This document shows, one piece after another, positions 1-4,795 of a stretch of DNA of 5,217 nucleotides (positions within the stretch are counted from its first letter, which is position 1; the number at the start of each line of letters is the position of its first letter). The translations under genes and the position numbers were made by a program. The notes under the pieces were generated by a model. The model was given only the letters and a program-made list of their open reading frames with translations. It was not told the DNA's origin and searched no databases. Source of the stretch: Sulfuricella sp. (lineage in GTDB: Bacteria; Pseudomonadota; Gammaproteobacteria; Burkholderiales; Sulfuricellaceae); contig JAIOJM010000176.1 of the NCBI GenBank assembly GCA_019911785.1, positions 1-5,217 of the forward strand. The letters are read 5' to 3'.

Positions 1-447
1 GTCGAAGCCATGGTGCTGGCGATCGACGCCGAGCGCGAGCGCATCTCCCTGGGTATCAAGCAGATGGAAGGCGATCCGTTCACCAATTACGTTTCCGTTA
101 ACGACAAGAACAGCATCGTCAAGGGTATCGTCAAGTCGGCAGATGCCAAGGGTGCCGTCATCACTCTCGACGGCGAAGTGGAAGGCTACCTGCGTGCTTC
201 CGAAGTGTCGCGCGACCGTGTCGAGGACATCCGCACTCACCTGAAGGAAGGCGACGAAGTCGAGGCCAAGATCATCAATATCGATCGCAAGAACCGCAAT
301 ATCAACCTGTCCATCAAGGCCAAGGATATGGCGGACGAGGCCGAGGTGATGCAGAAGATGGCGGCGAGCGATACCGGTGCAGCCGGCACCACCAGCCTTG
401 GGGCGTTGTTGAAGGCCAAGATGGATACGAAGCAGACTGGCCAATAA
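1..447 (+). CDS. rpsA: 30S ribosomal protein S1, C-terminal part (5' end outside window)
   Basis: The reading frame is open from base 1 and ends at TAA 445-447, followed at once by a second in-frame TAA (448-450). The 148 visible residues closely follow the C-terminus of E. coli S1: the end of one S1 (OB-fold) repeat with the DAERERISLG strand, then a complete last S1 repeat at about fragment residues 37-108 containing EGYLRASE, SRDRVED and DRKNRNINLS, then a low-complexity Ala/Lys-rich tail. S1 binds mRNA on the 30S subunit and helps initiation on structured or weak-Shine-Dalgarno messages. Family members are usually about 550-570 residues, so roughly three quarters of the gene lies upstream; the ATG at 10 is internal and is not the start. 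ihfB follows 27 nt after this stop, the usual rpsA-ihfB pairing, so cotranscription is likely (inference). Confidence 0.97.
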   Translation, partial: VEAMVLAIDAERERISLGIKQMEGDPFTNYVSVNDKNSIVKGIVKSADAKGAVITLDGEVEGYLRASEVSRDRVEDIRTHLKEGDEVEAKIINIDRKNRNINLSIKAKDMADEAEVMQKMAASDTGAAGTTSLGALLKAKMDTKQTGQ

Positions 448-459
448 TAATCCAACCTC

Positions 460-465
460 GGAAGG
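460..465 (+). promoter_or_regulatory. Ribosome binding site of ihfB
   Basis: GGAAGG lies 9 nt upstream of the ATG at 475, a good purine-rich match to the anti-Shine-Dalgarno with usual spacing. Together with homology it fixes the ihfB start. Confidence 0.7.
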
Positions 466-474
466 TCAAAGCTT

Positions 475-756
475 ATGACAAAATCGGAGCTGATTTCGAA
501 GCTGGCAATGCGTTACCCGCAATTGGTAACCAAGGATGCGGAGCTGGCGGTGAAGACGATCCTCGACGCAATGGGAGAAAGTTTGTCCCAGGGCGAGCGG
601 ATCGAGATCCGGGGATTCGGCAGTTTCAGCCTGAATTACCGGCCACCCAGAGTCGGGCGCAATCCCAAAACCGGCGGCAAGGTGAGCGTACCTGAAAAGT
701 ACGTACCACACTTCAAGGCCGGCAAGGAATTGCGCGAGCGGGTTGACGCCAATTAA
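475..756 (+). CDS. ihfB: Integration host factor subunit beta
   Basis: The 93-residue product matches E. coli IHF-beta (94 residues) nearly end to end: MTKSELI start, [14 protein letters not shown] core, GRNPKTG arm tip and [14 protein letters not shown]-terminus. Residues known in E. coli IHF-beta are in register: Glu44 and Arg46 in the DNA-contacting segment and Pro64 at the beta-arm tip, which intercalates and kinks DNA. With the alpha subunit (encoded elsewhere) it forms a nucleoid heterodimer that bends DNA by more than 160 degrees and acts in transcription, replication and recombination. The start is supported by a GGAAGG ribosome site at 460-465, 9 nt before the ATG, and by homology from residue 1. 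It lies 27 nt after rpsA and is followed by a strong terminator 37 nt downstream, so it is probably the last gene of the rpsA unit. Ends in TAA at 754-756. Confidence 0.97.
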   Translation: MTKSELISKLAMRYPQLVTKDAELAVKTILDAMGESLSQGERIEIRGFGSFSLNYRPPRVGRNPKTGGKVSVPEKYVPHFKAGKELRERVDAN

Positions 757-793
757 ATCGGCCAAGTTGGGTTACTGACTAACCGGAAGGCAC

Positions 794-826
794 GGCGGCA
801 TAATCGAAAGATCATGCCGCCTTTTT
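794..826 (+). terminator. Intrinsic (rho-independent) terminator after ihfB
   Basis: An 8-bp perfect stem, GGCGGCAT (794-801) with ATGCCGCC (814-821), is extended across one A/C mismatch by ATC/GAT closing a GAAA tetraloop (807-809 plus G806), and is followed directly by TTTTT (822-826). GC-rich stem, stable GNRA-type loop and U-tract are the full set of hallmarks. The complementary strand has no U-tract on the other side, so it should act only on plus-strand transcription. It marks the end of the rpsA-ihfB unit and implies that lapA needs its own promoter. Confidence 0.9.
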
Positions 827-840
827 CTTGTTACTATCAG

Positions 841-938
841 TCATGTTGAATTTGCGTGATGTAGGAGCGACCTCCTGGTCGCGAACCACTGAATTCGCGA
901 CCAGGAGGTCGCTCCTACGCACCGATGTTTCATGTTGA
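841..938. repeat. 9-bp direct repeat flanking the REP pair
   Basis: TCATGTTGA occurs at 841-849 and again at 930-938. Each copy is separated from the nearer edge of the 861-918 inverted repeat by exactly 11 nt. A third partial copy, TGTTGA, is at 940-945. It could be a chance repeat, a remnant of duplication at insertion, or part of a promoter; the sequence alone does not decide. Confidence 0.4.
861..918. repeat. REP doublet (BIME-like): perfect 25-bp inverted repeat, 8-nt loop
   Basis: Bases 861-885 are the exact reverse complement of 894-918, with loop 886-893. Each arm has the anatomy of a bacterial REP sequence: an outer GTAG tetranucleotide (861-864 on plus; 915-918 read on minus), then a small palindrome, GCGACC-TCCT-GGTCGC at 867-882 and its mirror at 897-912. 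Two REPs in opposite orientation make a BIME-type unit. Elements beginning GTAGGAGCGA are known as multicopy extragenic palindromes in proteobacteria, notably Pseudomonas, and GTAG-headed REPs are mobilised by RAYT (REP-associated tyrosine) transposases. No RAYT gene is in this window. Read as RNA, the whole can fold into one 25-bp hairpin or two short ones. It lies between the ihfB terminator and lapA. Confidence 0.85.
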
Positions 939-963
939 CTGTTGACTACCTACTAGGTTTAAT
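935..963 (+). promoter_or_regulatory. Possible sigma-70-type promoter for lapA
   Basis: TTGACT (935-940) and TTTAAT (958-963) are separated by exactly 17 bp and each match the -35/-10 consensus at 5 of 6 positions. A promoter is expected here because a strong terminator lies upstream. Against it, transcription would begin near 970, only about 6 nt before the lapA ATG, removing part of the ribosome site. A second TTGACT at 942-947 has no properly spaced -10. Treat as a candidate only. Confidence 0.4.
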
Positions 964-975
964 GATTGAGGAATA

Positions 976-1248
976 ATGCGCTACTTTTCCTGGTTGCTTG
1001 GCTTCGTTCTGTTCCTGCTGGCCCTGGGTTTTGCGGTAAAGAACAGTGGCGTCGTCGCGGTCCATTATTATCTGGGGTACCAATGGCAGGCACCGCTGGT
1101 TCTGGTGATCCTGGTGTTTTTCTTCGCGGGTGTTGGGGTCGGCGTGGCCGCCAGCCTGCGCTTTATTTTCAGGCAGCGGCGCGAGATTTTTTCCATTAAA
1201 CGGGAAATGCGGGCCAGGGCACAGGCGGAAAAGAGTAATGCGGAATGA
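976..1248 (+). CDS. lapA: Lipopolysaccharide assembly protein LapA (YciS family, DUF1049)
   Basis: This 90-residue protein has the LapA layout: a hydrophobic N-terminal helix (about residues 4-20), a short loop with KNSG and the VHYYLGYQWQAP segment, a second membrane helix (about 39-62), and a basic cytoplasmic tail rich in Arg, Lys and Glu likely to be helical (about 65-90). In E. coli LapA is a small inner-membrane partner of LapB in control of lipopolysaccharide synthesis. An in-frame TGA at 967-969 leaves ATG 976 as the first possible ATG; GAGGA (968-972) gives a purine-rich ribosome site at a rather short 3-nt spacing. lapB follows 47 nt later, and that pairing supports the name beyond the sequence alone. 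Ends in TGA 1246-1248. Confidence 0.9.
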   Translation: MRYFSWLLGFVLFLLALGFAVKNSGVVAVHYYLGYQWQAPLVLVILVFFFAGVGVGVAASLRFIFRQRREIFSIKREMRARAQAEKSNAE

Positions 1249-1284
1249 GTGATGCTCCCCCCTTACCGCTTACCCATTACGCAT
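1238..1284 (+). repeat. Imperfect hairpin and degenerate heptamer repeat between lapA and lapB
   Basis: ATGCG (1238-1242) pairs with CGCAT (1280-1284), and after one mismatch AATG (1244-1247) pairs with CATT (1275-1278), then GT (1249-1250) with AC (1272-1273), spanning the lapA stop codon. The right side is also a degenerate 7-bp tandem series: CTTACCG (1262-1268), CTTACCC (1269-1275), ATTACGC (1276-1282), ATAATCC (1283-1289). No gene fits in the gap. The structure could influence translation of lapB, which lacks a visible ribosome site, but this is inference. Confidence 0.4.
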
Positions 1285-1295
1285 AATCCATAAAG

Positions 1296-2495
1296 ATGGA
1301 ATTCGAATACTGGTGGCTCCTGACTTTTCCGTTGTTCTTCAGCCTGGGCTGGATGGCGGCGCGGATCGATATCAAGCATGTCATGACCGAGTCGCGTCGG
1401 CTGCCCGCCTCCTATTTCCAGGGGCTGAACTTCCTTCTCAACGAGCAGACCGACAAGGCGATCGAGGCTTTCATCGAAATCGCCAAGGCGGATAACGAAA
1501 CGGTCGAACTGCAATTTGCGCTCGGCAGCCTGTTCCGCCGGCGTGGCGAGGTGGAGCGCGCCATCCGCATGCACCAGAGCCTGCTGGAGCGCACTGATCT
1601 GGAAGAGGAAAAGAAACTGACCGCGATGAACGAGCTGGGCCAGGATTATCTGAAGGCGGGCTTGCTGGATCGTGCCGAGCAGGTTTTCAGCGAGTTGCAG
1701 CAAACCCGCTACTCCAGCGGGGCGCTGAAATACCTGCTGGAAATCTATGTGCTGGAAAAGGATTGGCTCAAGGCAATCGAAGCGGCGCGCCGGTTGGGCG
1801 AGATTTCCAGCCGCTCCTACCAGGTCGAGATCGCCCATTTTTATTGCGAGCTGGCGGCCAGCGAGATTGCCCACTCCGACCATGCCGCGGCACGCGAGCA
1901 TCTGGATGAAGCGCTGCGGGTGAACCGCGACAGCGTGCGCGCCAACATCCTGCACGGCGACATTGAAATCGCCGAAGGACGGCACGAGGCCGCGATCCAG
2001 TGCTGGAAGCGGGTTGAAACGCAAAACCCGGCGCATCTCGCGCTGGTGGCGGAGCGCTTGCTGGCGAGCCATCGCGCGCTCGACCGATTTACCGAAGGCA
2101 TGGATCTGCTGCGCGGCTACCTGGCGCGCTACGGCTCGCTCGACATGCTGAATGTGATCTTCCAGGCAGTGCTGGAAACCGAGGGACCGCAGGTCGCCTA
2201 CCAGCTGGCGCGTGACGAGTTGCGGCGCAACCCCAGCATGCGCGGCCTCGACCGGCTGCTGGAGGCGCAGCTGATGGAAGCCCCCGCCGAGCGCAGGCAG
2301 GATTTGCAGCTGGTGCACAATCTGATTCATCAGCACTCCGCCGGACTGGCGCTGTATCGCTGCGAGAACTGCGGATTCAGGGCGCGCCAGTATTTCTGGC
2401 ATTGCCCCGCCTGCGGCAAGTGGGAAACCTACCCGCCGCGCCGCAGCGAGGAAACCGAAGTGCTGGTCAAGGCCAGCATGCAGGACTTGATGTGA
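1296..2495 (+). CDS. lapB: Lipopolysaccharide assembly protein LapB (YciM family)
   Basis: The 399-residue product (E. coli LapB is 389) starts with a membrane anchor at about residues 6-22 (WWLLTFPLFFSLGWMAAR). A long run of TPR-type helical pairs follows (about 35-330), for example QTDKAIEAFIEIAKAD, ALGSLFRRRGEVERAIRMHQ, ELGQDYLKAGLLDRAEQVF and LHGDIEIAEGRHEAAIQCW. A C-terminal rubredoxin-like metal site has Cys356-x2-Cys359 and Cys370-x2-Cys373. In E. coli, LapB faces the cytoplasm and works with FtsH to degrade LpxC, the committed enzyme of lipid A synthesis, with PbgA/YejM as antagonist. All parts, including the four cysteines, are present, so it should be functional. An in-frame TAA at 1284-1286 makes ATG 1296 the first start, which keeps the anchor intact; no clear Shine-Dalgarno precedes it, suggesting coupling to lapA. 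Ends in TGA 2493-2495. Confidence 0.95.
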   Translation: MEFEYWWLLTFPLFFSLGWMAARIDIKHVMTESRRLPASYFQGLNFLLNEQTDKAIEAFIEIAKADNETVELQFALGSLFRRRGEVERAIRMHQSLLERTDLEEEKKLTAMNELGQDYLKAGLLDRAEQVFSELQQTRYSSGALKYLLEIYVLEKDWLKAIEAARRLGEISSRSYQVEIAHFYCELAASEIAHSDHAAAREHLDEALRVNRDSVRANILHGDIEIAEGRHEAAIQCWKRVETQNPAHLALVAERLLASHRALDRFTEGMDLLRGYLARYGSLDMLNVIFQAVLETEGPQVAYQLARDELRRNPSMRGLDRLLEAQLMEAPAERRQDLQLVHNLIHQHSAGLALYRCENCGFRARQYFWHCPACGKWETYPPRRSEETEVLVKASMQDLM

Positions 2496-2509
2496 TTGAA
2501 AAACAGTTC

Positions 2510-2655
2510 AACCACGAATTCCAAAAGTAGGCGCCTCTAGGCGACACGAATGTTCACGAATAAAAACAAGATGATTGGCGCTATGCTTCGACAAGCTGGA
2601 AAGTTCTTTGTTGTCCATTCGTGTAAATTCGTGTCCATTCGTGCCATTCGTGGTT
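2510..2655. repeat. 146-bp CACGAAT-repeat element with 10-bp terminal inverted repeats
   Basis: This fills most of the lapB-pyrF gap, which has no convincing gene. The ends are exact inverted repeats: AACCACGAAT (2510-2519) and ATTCGTGGTT (2646-2655). The left arm has CACGAAT at 2513, 2545 and 2555. The right arm has the complement ATTCGTG at 2617, 2627, 2637 and 2646, that is, at 10, 10 and 9-bp steps. GACACGAAT (2543-2551) also mirrors ATTCGTGTC (2627-2635). Near the middle, GCTT-CGAC-AAGC (2585-2596) can cap a hairpin. RNA from either strand could fold into a long imperfect stem. Repeats of this style are frequent in environmental proteobacterial genomes from my general knowledge; I cannot name a catalogued family. 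Minus-strand translation gives a TNGTNGHEFTRM-like peptide that is a repeat artefact. Confidence 0.8.
2527..2543 (+). repeat. REP-like GTAG stem-loop nested in the CACGAAT element
   Basis: GTAG (2527-2530) is followed by CGCC-TCTA-GGCG (2532-2543), the same plan as the REP arms at 861-918: a GTAG head, a short GC stem and a 4-nt loop. It lies inside the roughly 22 extra bases that separate the first and second CACGAAT copies of the left arm (32-bp step instead of about 10). This suggests a separate small insertion. The stem is only 4-5 bp, so the assignment is tentative. Confidence 0.45.
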
Positions 2656-2672
2656 GCCGTCTTTAAGAAATT

Positions 2673-3383
2673 ATGAGCATGACCGACCCAAAAATTATCG
2701 TCGCTCTCGATTTTTCTGTGCAGAAGGACGCACTGGCGCTGGTGGACAGGCTCGACCCCAGGCTGTGCCGGCTCAAGGTGGGCAAGGAAATGTTCACCGC
2801 CTGCGGCCCGGCGCTGGTGGAAACGCTCATGCAGCGCGGATTCGAGGTTTTCCTCGACCTGAAATTCCACGACATTCCCAACACCGTGGCCAGCGCCTGC
2901 AAGGCAGCCGCCCGGTTTGGCGTGTGGATGGTCAATGTCCATGCGCTGGGCGGACGATGCATGATGGAAGCGGCGCGTGTAGCCCTGGAAGGCGCGCCCT
3001 CGCGGCCCAAGCTGATCGCGGTGACGGTGCTGACAAGCATGGGGCAGGCGGATTTGAATGAATTGGGCATACCCGGCGAGCCGCGCGAAACGGTGCTGCG
3101 CCTGGCGAAGCTGGCGCAGGCCAGCGGCCTGGATGGGGTAGTGTGCTCCGCGCAGGAAGCACAGTTGTTGCGGCAGGAGCTGGGGACGGATTTCTGCCTG
3201 GTGACGCCCGGAATCCGTCCGGCGAACGCCGCGCAGGACGACCAGGTGCGCATCGTCACGCCTGCCGAGGCGATCCGCCTCGGCTCGGATTATCTGGTGA
3301 TCGGCCGGCCCATTACCAAGGCGGCCGATCCCCTGCAGGTTCTACAGCAAATCAATCTTGAACTTAGTGGAGTGAAGCAATGA
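2673..3383 (+). CDS. pyrF: Orotidine 5'-phosphate decarboxylase
   Basis: The 236-residue protein is a full-length short-type (group I) OMP decarboxylase, which converts OMP to UMP, the last step of de novo pyrimidine synthesis, in the cytoplasm. It shows the TIM-barrel signature in order: ALDF with Asp13, LKVGKE with Lys35, the catalytic [11 protein letters not shown] with Asp62, Lys64 and Asp67 (D-x-K-x-x-D), [16 protein letters not shown], the VTPGIRP phosphate loop, and [10 protein letters not shown] with the phosphate-binding Arg. Two starts are possible, ATG 2673 (MSMTDPK) or ATG 2679 (MTDPK); neither has a strong ribosome site and the conserved part begins after both. It overlaps ugd by 4 nt (ATGA, 3380-3383), implying coupled translation. 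The lapB-pyrF adjacency is also seen in E. coli. UMP leads to UTP, the precursor of UDP-glucose used by the next enzyme. Confidence 0.97.
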   Translation: MSMTDPKIIVALDFSVQKDALALVDRLDPRLCRLKVGKEMFTACGPALVETLMQRGFEVFLDLKFHDIPNTVASACKAAARFGVWMVNVHALGGRCMMEAARVALEGAPSRPKLIAVTVLTSMGQADLNELGIPGEPRETVLRLAKLAQASGLDGVVCSAQEAQLLRQELGTDFCLVTPGIRPANAAQDDQVRIVTPAEAIRLGSDYLVIGRPITKAADPLQVLQQINLELSGVKQ

Positions 3384-4702
3384 AAGTTAGCGTGATCGGC
3401 ACCGGCTATGTCGGCCTGGTGACAGGAACCTGCCTGGCCGAAGTGGGCAACGACGTATTGTGCCTGGACGTGGATGTGAACAAGATCAACATCCTCAAGC
3501 AGGGCGGCATCCCGATTTACGAGCCGGGACTGGAAGACATGGTGAGGCGCAACGTGGCGGCAGGCCGGCTGCGCTTCACCACCGACGTGGCCGAGAGCGC
3601 GAAGCACGGTGCGATCCAGTTCATCGCCGTGGGCACCCCGCCGGACGAGGACGGCTCCGCCGACCTGCAGTACGTGGTGGCTGCGGCGCGCGCCATCGGC
3701 CAGAACATGCAGGAATACAAGGTGATCGTGGACAAGTCCACGGTGCCGGTGGGAACCGCCGACAAAGTCCGTGCCGCAGTCCAGGAAGAACTGGGCAAGC
3801 GCGGCGCCCAGTTCGAATTCAGCATCGCTTCCAACCCGGAATTCCTCAAGGAAGGCGCGGCGGTGGAGGACTTCATGCGTCCCGACCGCATCGTGCTCGG
3901 CGCCGATGATCCCCGCGCCGTGGAGCTGATGCGCTCGCTGTATGCGCCCTTCAACCGCAACCACGACCGCCTGATCGTGATGGACATCAAGTCCGCCGAA
4001 CTGACCAAGTATGCCGCCAACGCCATGCTCGCCACCCGCATCTCGTTCATGAACGAGCTGGCCTTGCTGGCCGAGAAAATGGGCGCGGATATCGAGCACG
4101 TGCGCCACGGCATCGGCTCAGACCCGCGCATCGGCTACCATTTCCTCTATGCCGGCTGCGGCTATGGCGGTTCCTGCTTCCCCAAGGACGTGCAGGCCAT
4201 GCAGCGTACCGCCAAGGAGTACGGCAGCGAGCTGCGTATCCTGAATGCGGTGGAAACGGCTAACGAGCGCCAGAAGGAAGTGCTGCTCGACAAGATCACC
4301 GCCAGATTCGGCAACGACCTCAGCGGCAGGAACATCGCCCTCTGGGGCCTCGCATTCAAGCCCAACACCGATGATATGCGCGATGCCCCCAGCCGCGTGC
4401 TGATCAAGGGGCTGTGGGAACGCGGCGCCAGCGTGACCGCGTACGACCCGGTGGCGATGCACGAGGCCACGCGAATCTTCGGCAACGATCCCCGCCTGAA
4501 ACTGGTGGATACTCAGATGGAGGCGCTGGAGGGTGCGGATGCCCTGGCCATCGTCACCGAGTGGCAAGTGTTCCGCGCGCCGGATTTCGCCGCGATCAAG
4601 GCCAGGCTCAAGAGCCCGGTGATCTTCGACGGCCGCAACCTGTACGAGCCGAAGGATGTGCGCGCCGCTGGAATCGAGTATTACGCGATTGGCCGCTTAT
4701 AA
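3380..4702 (+). CDS. ugd: UDP-glucose 6-dehydrogenase
   Basis: The 440-residue protein, a normal length for the family, oxidises UDP-glucose to UDP-glucuronate with two NAD+ in the cytoplasm. The N-terminal Rossmann domain opens with GTGYVG (Gly7, Gly9, Gly12) and Asp30 at the end of the second strand. Further family motifs are [22 protein letters not shown] and [14 protein letters not shown]. Catalytic residues are visible: Lys210 in [11 protein letters not shown], the nucleophile Cys266 in [12 protein letters not shown], and Asp270. The C-terminal nucleotide-binding domain includes [22 protein letters not shown] (3369-3372), 7 nt before the ATG, is the ribosome site and lies inside pyrF; the start overlaps the pyrF stop as ATGA. 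UDP-glucuronate can feed capsule, exopolysaccharide, or pentose and uronic acid sugars of LPS. GDP-mannose dehydrogenase is a related alternative, but the motifs and context favour UDP-glucose. Ends in TAA 4700-4702. Confidence 0.96.
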   Translation: MKVSVIGTGYVGLVTGTCLAEVGNDVLCLDVDVNKINILKQGGIPIYEPGLEDMVRRNVAAGRLRFTTDVAESAKHGAIQFIAVGTPPDEDGSADLQYVVAAARAIGQNMQEYKVIVDKSTVPVGTADKVRAAVQEELGKRGAQFEFSIASNPEFLKEGAAVEDFMRPDRIVLGADDPRAVELMRSLYAPFNRNHDRLIVMDIKSAELTKYAANAMLATRISFMNELALLAEKMGADIEHVRHGIGSDPRIGYHFLYAGCGYGGSCFPKDVQAMQRTAKEYGSELRILNAVETANERQKEVLLDKITARFGNDLSGRNIALWGLAFKPNTDDMRDAPSRVLIKGLWERGASVTAYDPVAMHEATRIFGNDPRLKLVDTQMEALEGADALAIVTEWQVFRAPDFAAIKARLKSPVIFDGRNLYEPKDVRAAGIEYYAIGRL

Positions 4703-4711
4703 GAGCGAGTA

Positions 4712-4780
4712 ACCGCAAAGGCGCGAAGGCGCAAAGATAACTTTGGTTTGGCTTCCTTTGCGCCTTCGCGCCTTTGCGGT
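4712..4780. repeat. Perfect 25-bp inverted repeat with 19-nt loop, ugd-rfaE1 gap
   Basis: Bases 4712-4736 are the exact reverse complement of 4756-4780; the loop is 4737-4755. Each arm is itself a degenerate short tandem of GCAAAG / GCGCGAAG / GCGCAAAG units. An alternative small hairpin, CAAAG (4732-4736) with CTTTG (4741-4745), competes with the long stem. No U-tract follows, so a classic intrinsic terminator is unlikely. The element lies 9 nt after the ugd stop and ends 15 nt before the rfaE1 ATG, so the transcript would carry a very stable stem beside the rfaE1 ribosome site. Such GCAAAGGCG-type palindromes are familiar as dispersed intergenic repeats, though I cannot assign a named family. 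Confidence 0.85.
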
Positions 4781-4795
4781 GGGAAATATAATCAA

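Noticed and set aside
841..975. CRISPR array or riboswitch in the ihfB-lapA gap
   Set aside because: There are only two inverted copies with no regular spacers, and no recognisable aptamer pattern; the REP structure explains the pairing.
1263..2402. Long open frame (379 codons) on the minus strand opposite lapB
   Set aside because: It is antisense to a clear full-length lapB, its composition (Gln, His, Ala, Arg rich) is typical of shadow frames in GC-rich DNA, and it shows no recognisable domain.
2617..2652. ATTCGTG series as a CRISPR or transcription-factor operator array
   Set aside because: Units are 7-10 bp and contiguous, too short and unspaced for CRISPR, and the inverted copies across the gap fit a repeat element better than operators.
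2508..2942. Minus-strand open frame (144 codons) covering the lapB-pyrF gap
   Set aside because: Its C-terminal half is a translation of the CACGAAT repeats and the rest is antisense to pyrF; there is no ribosome site or domain.
3290..4108. Minus-strand open frame (272 codons) opposite ugd
   Set aside because: It overlaps highly conserved ugd and the pyrF end; the His/Gly/Val-rich translation has no family motif, so it is a codon-bias shadow.
4712..4780. 25-bp hairpin as an intrinsic terminator after ugd
   Set aside because: Neither side has a T-rich tract adjoining the stem (GGGAAATA follows on plus), so the canonical signal is missing; kept as a repeat.
4787..4792. Perfect TATAAT before rfaE1, as a -10 promoter box
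   Set aside because: It lies 3 nt before the ATG, so a transcript would start inside the gene, and the -35 position (about 4764-4769) reads CTTCGC, far from consensus.
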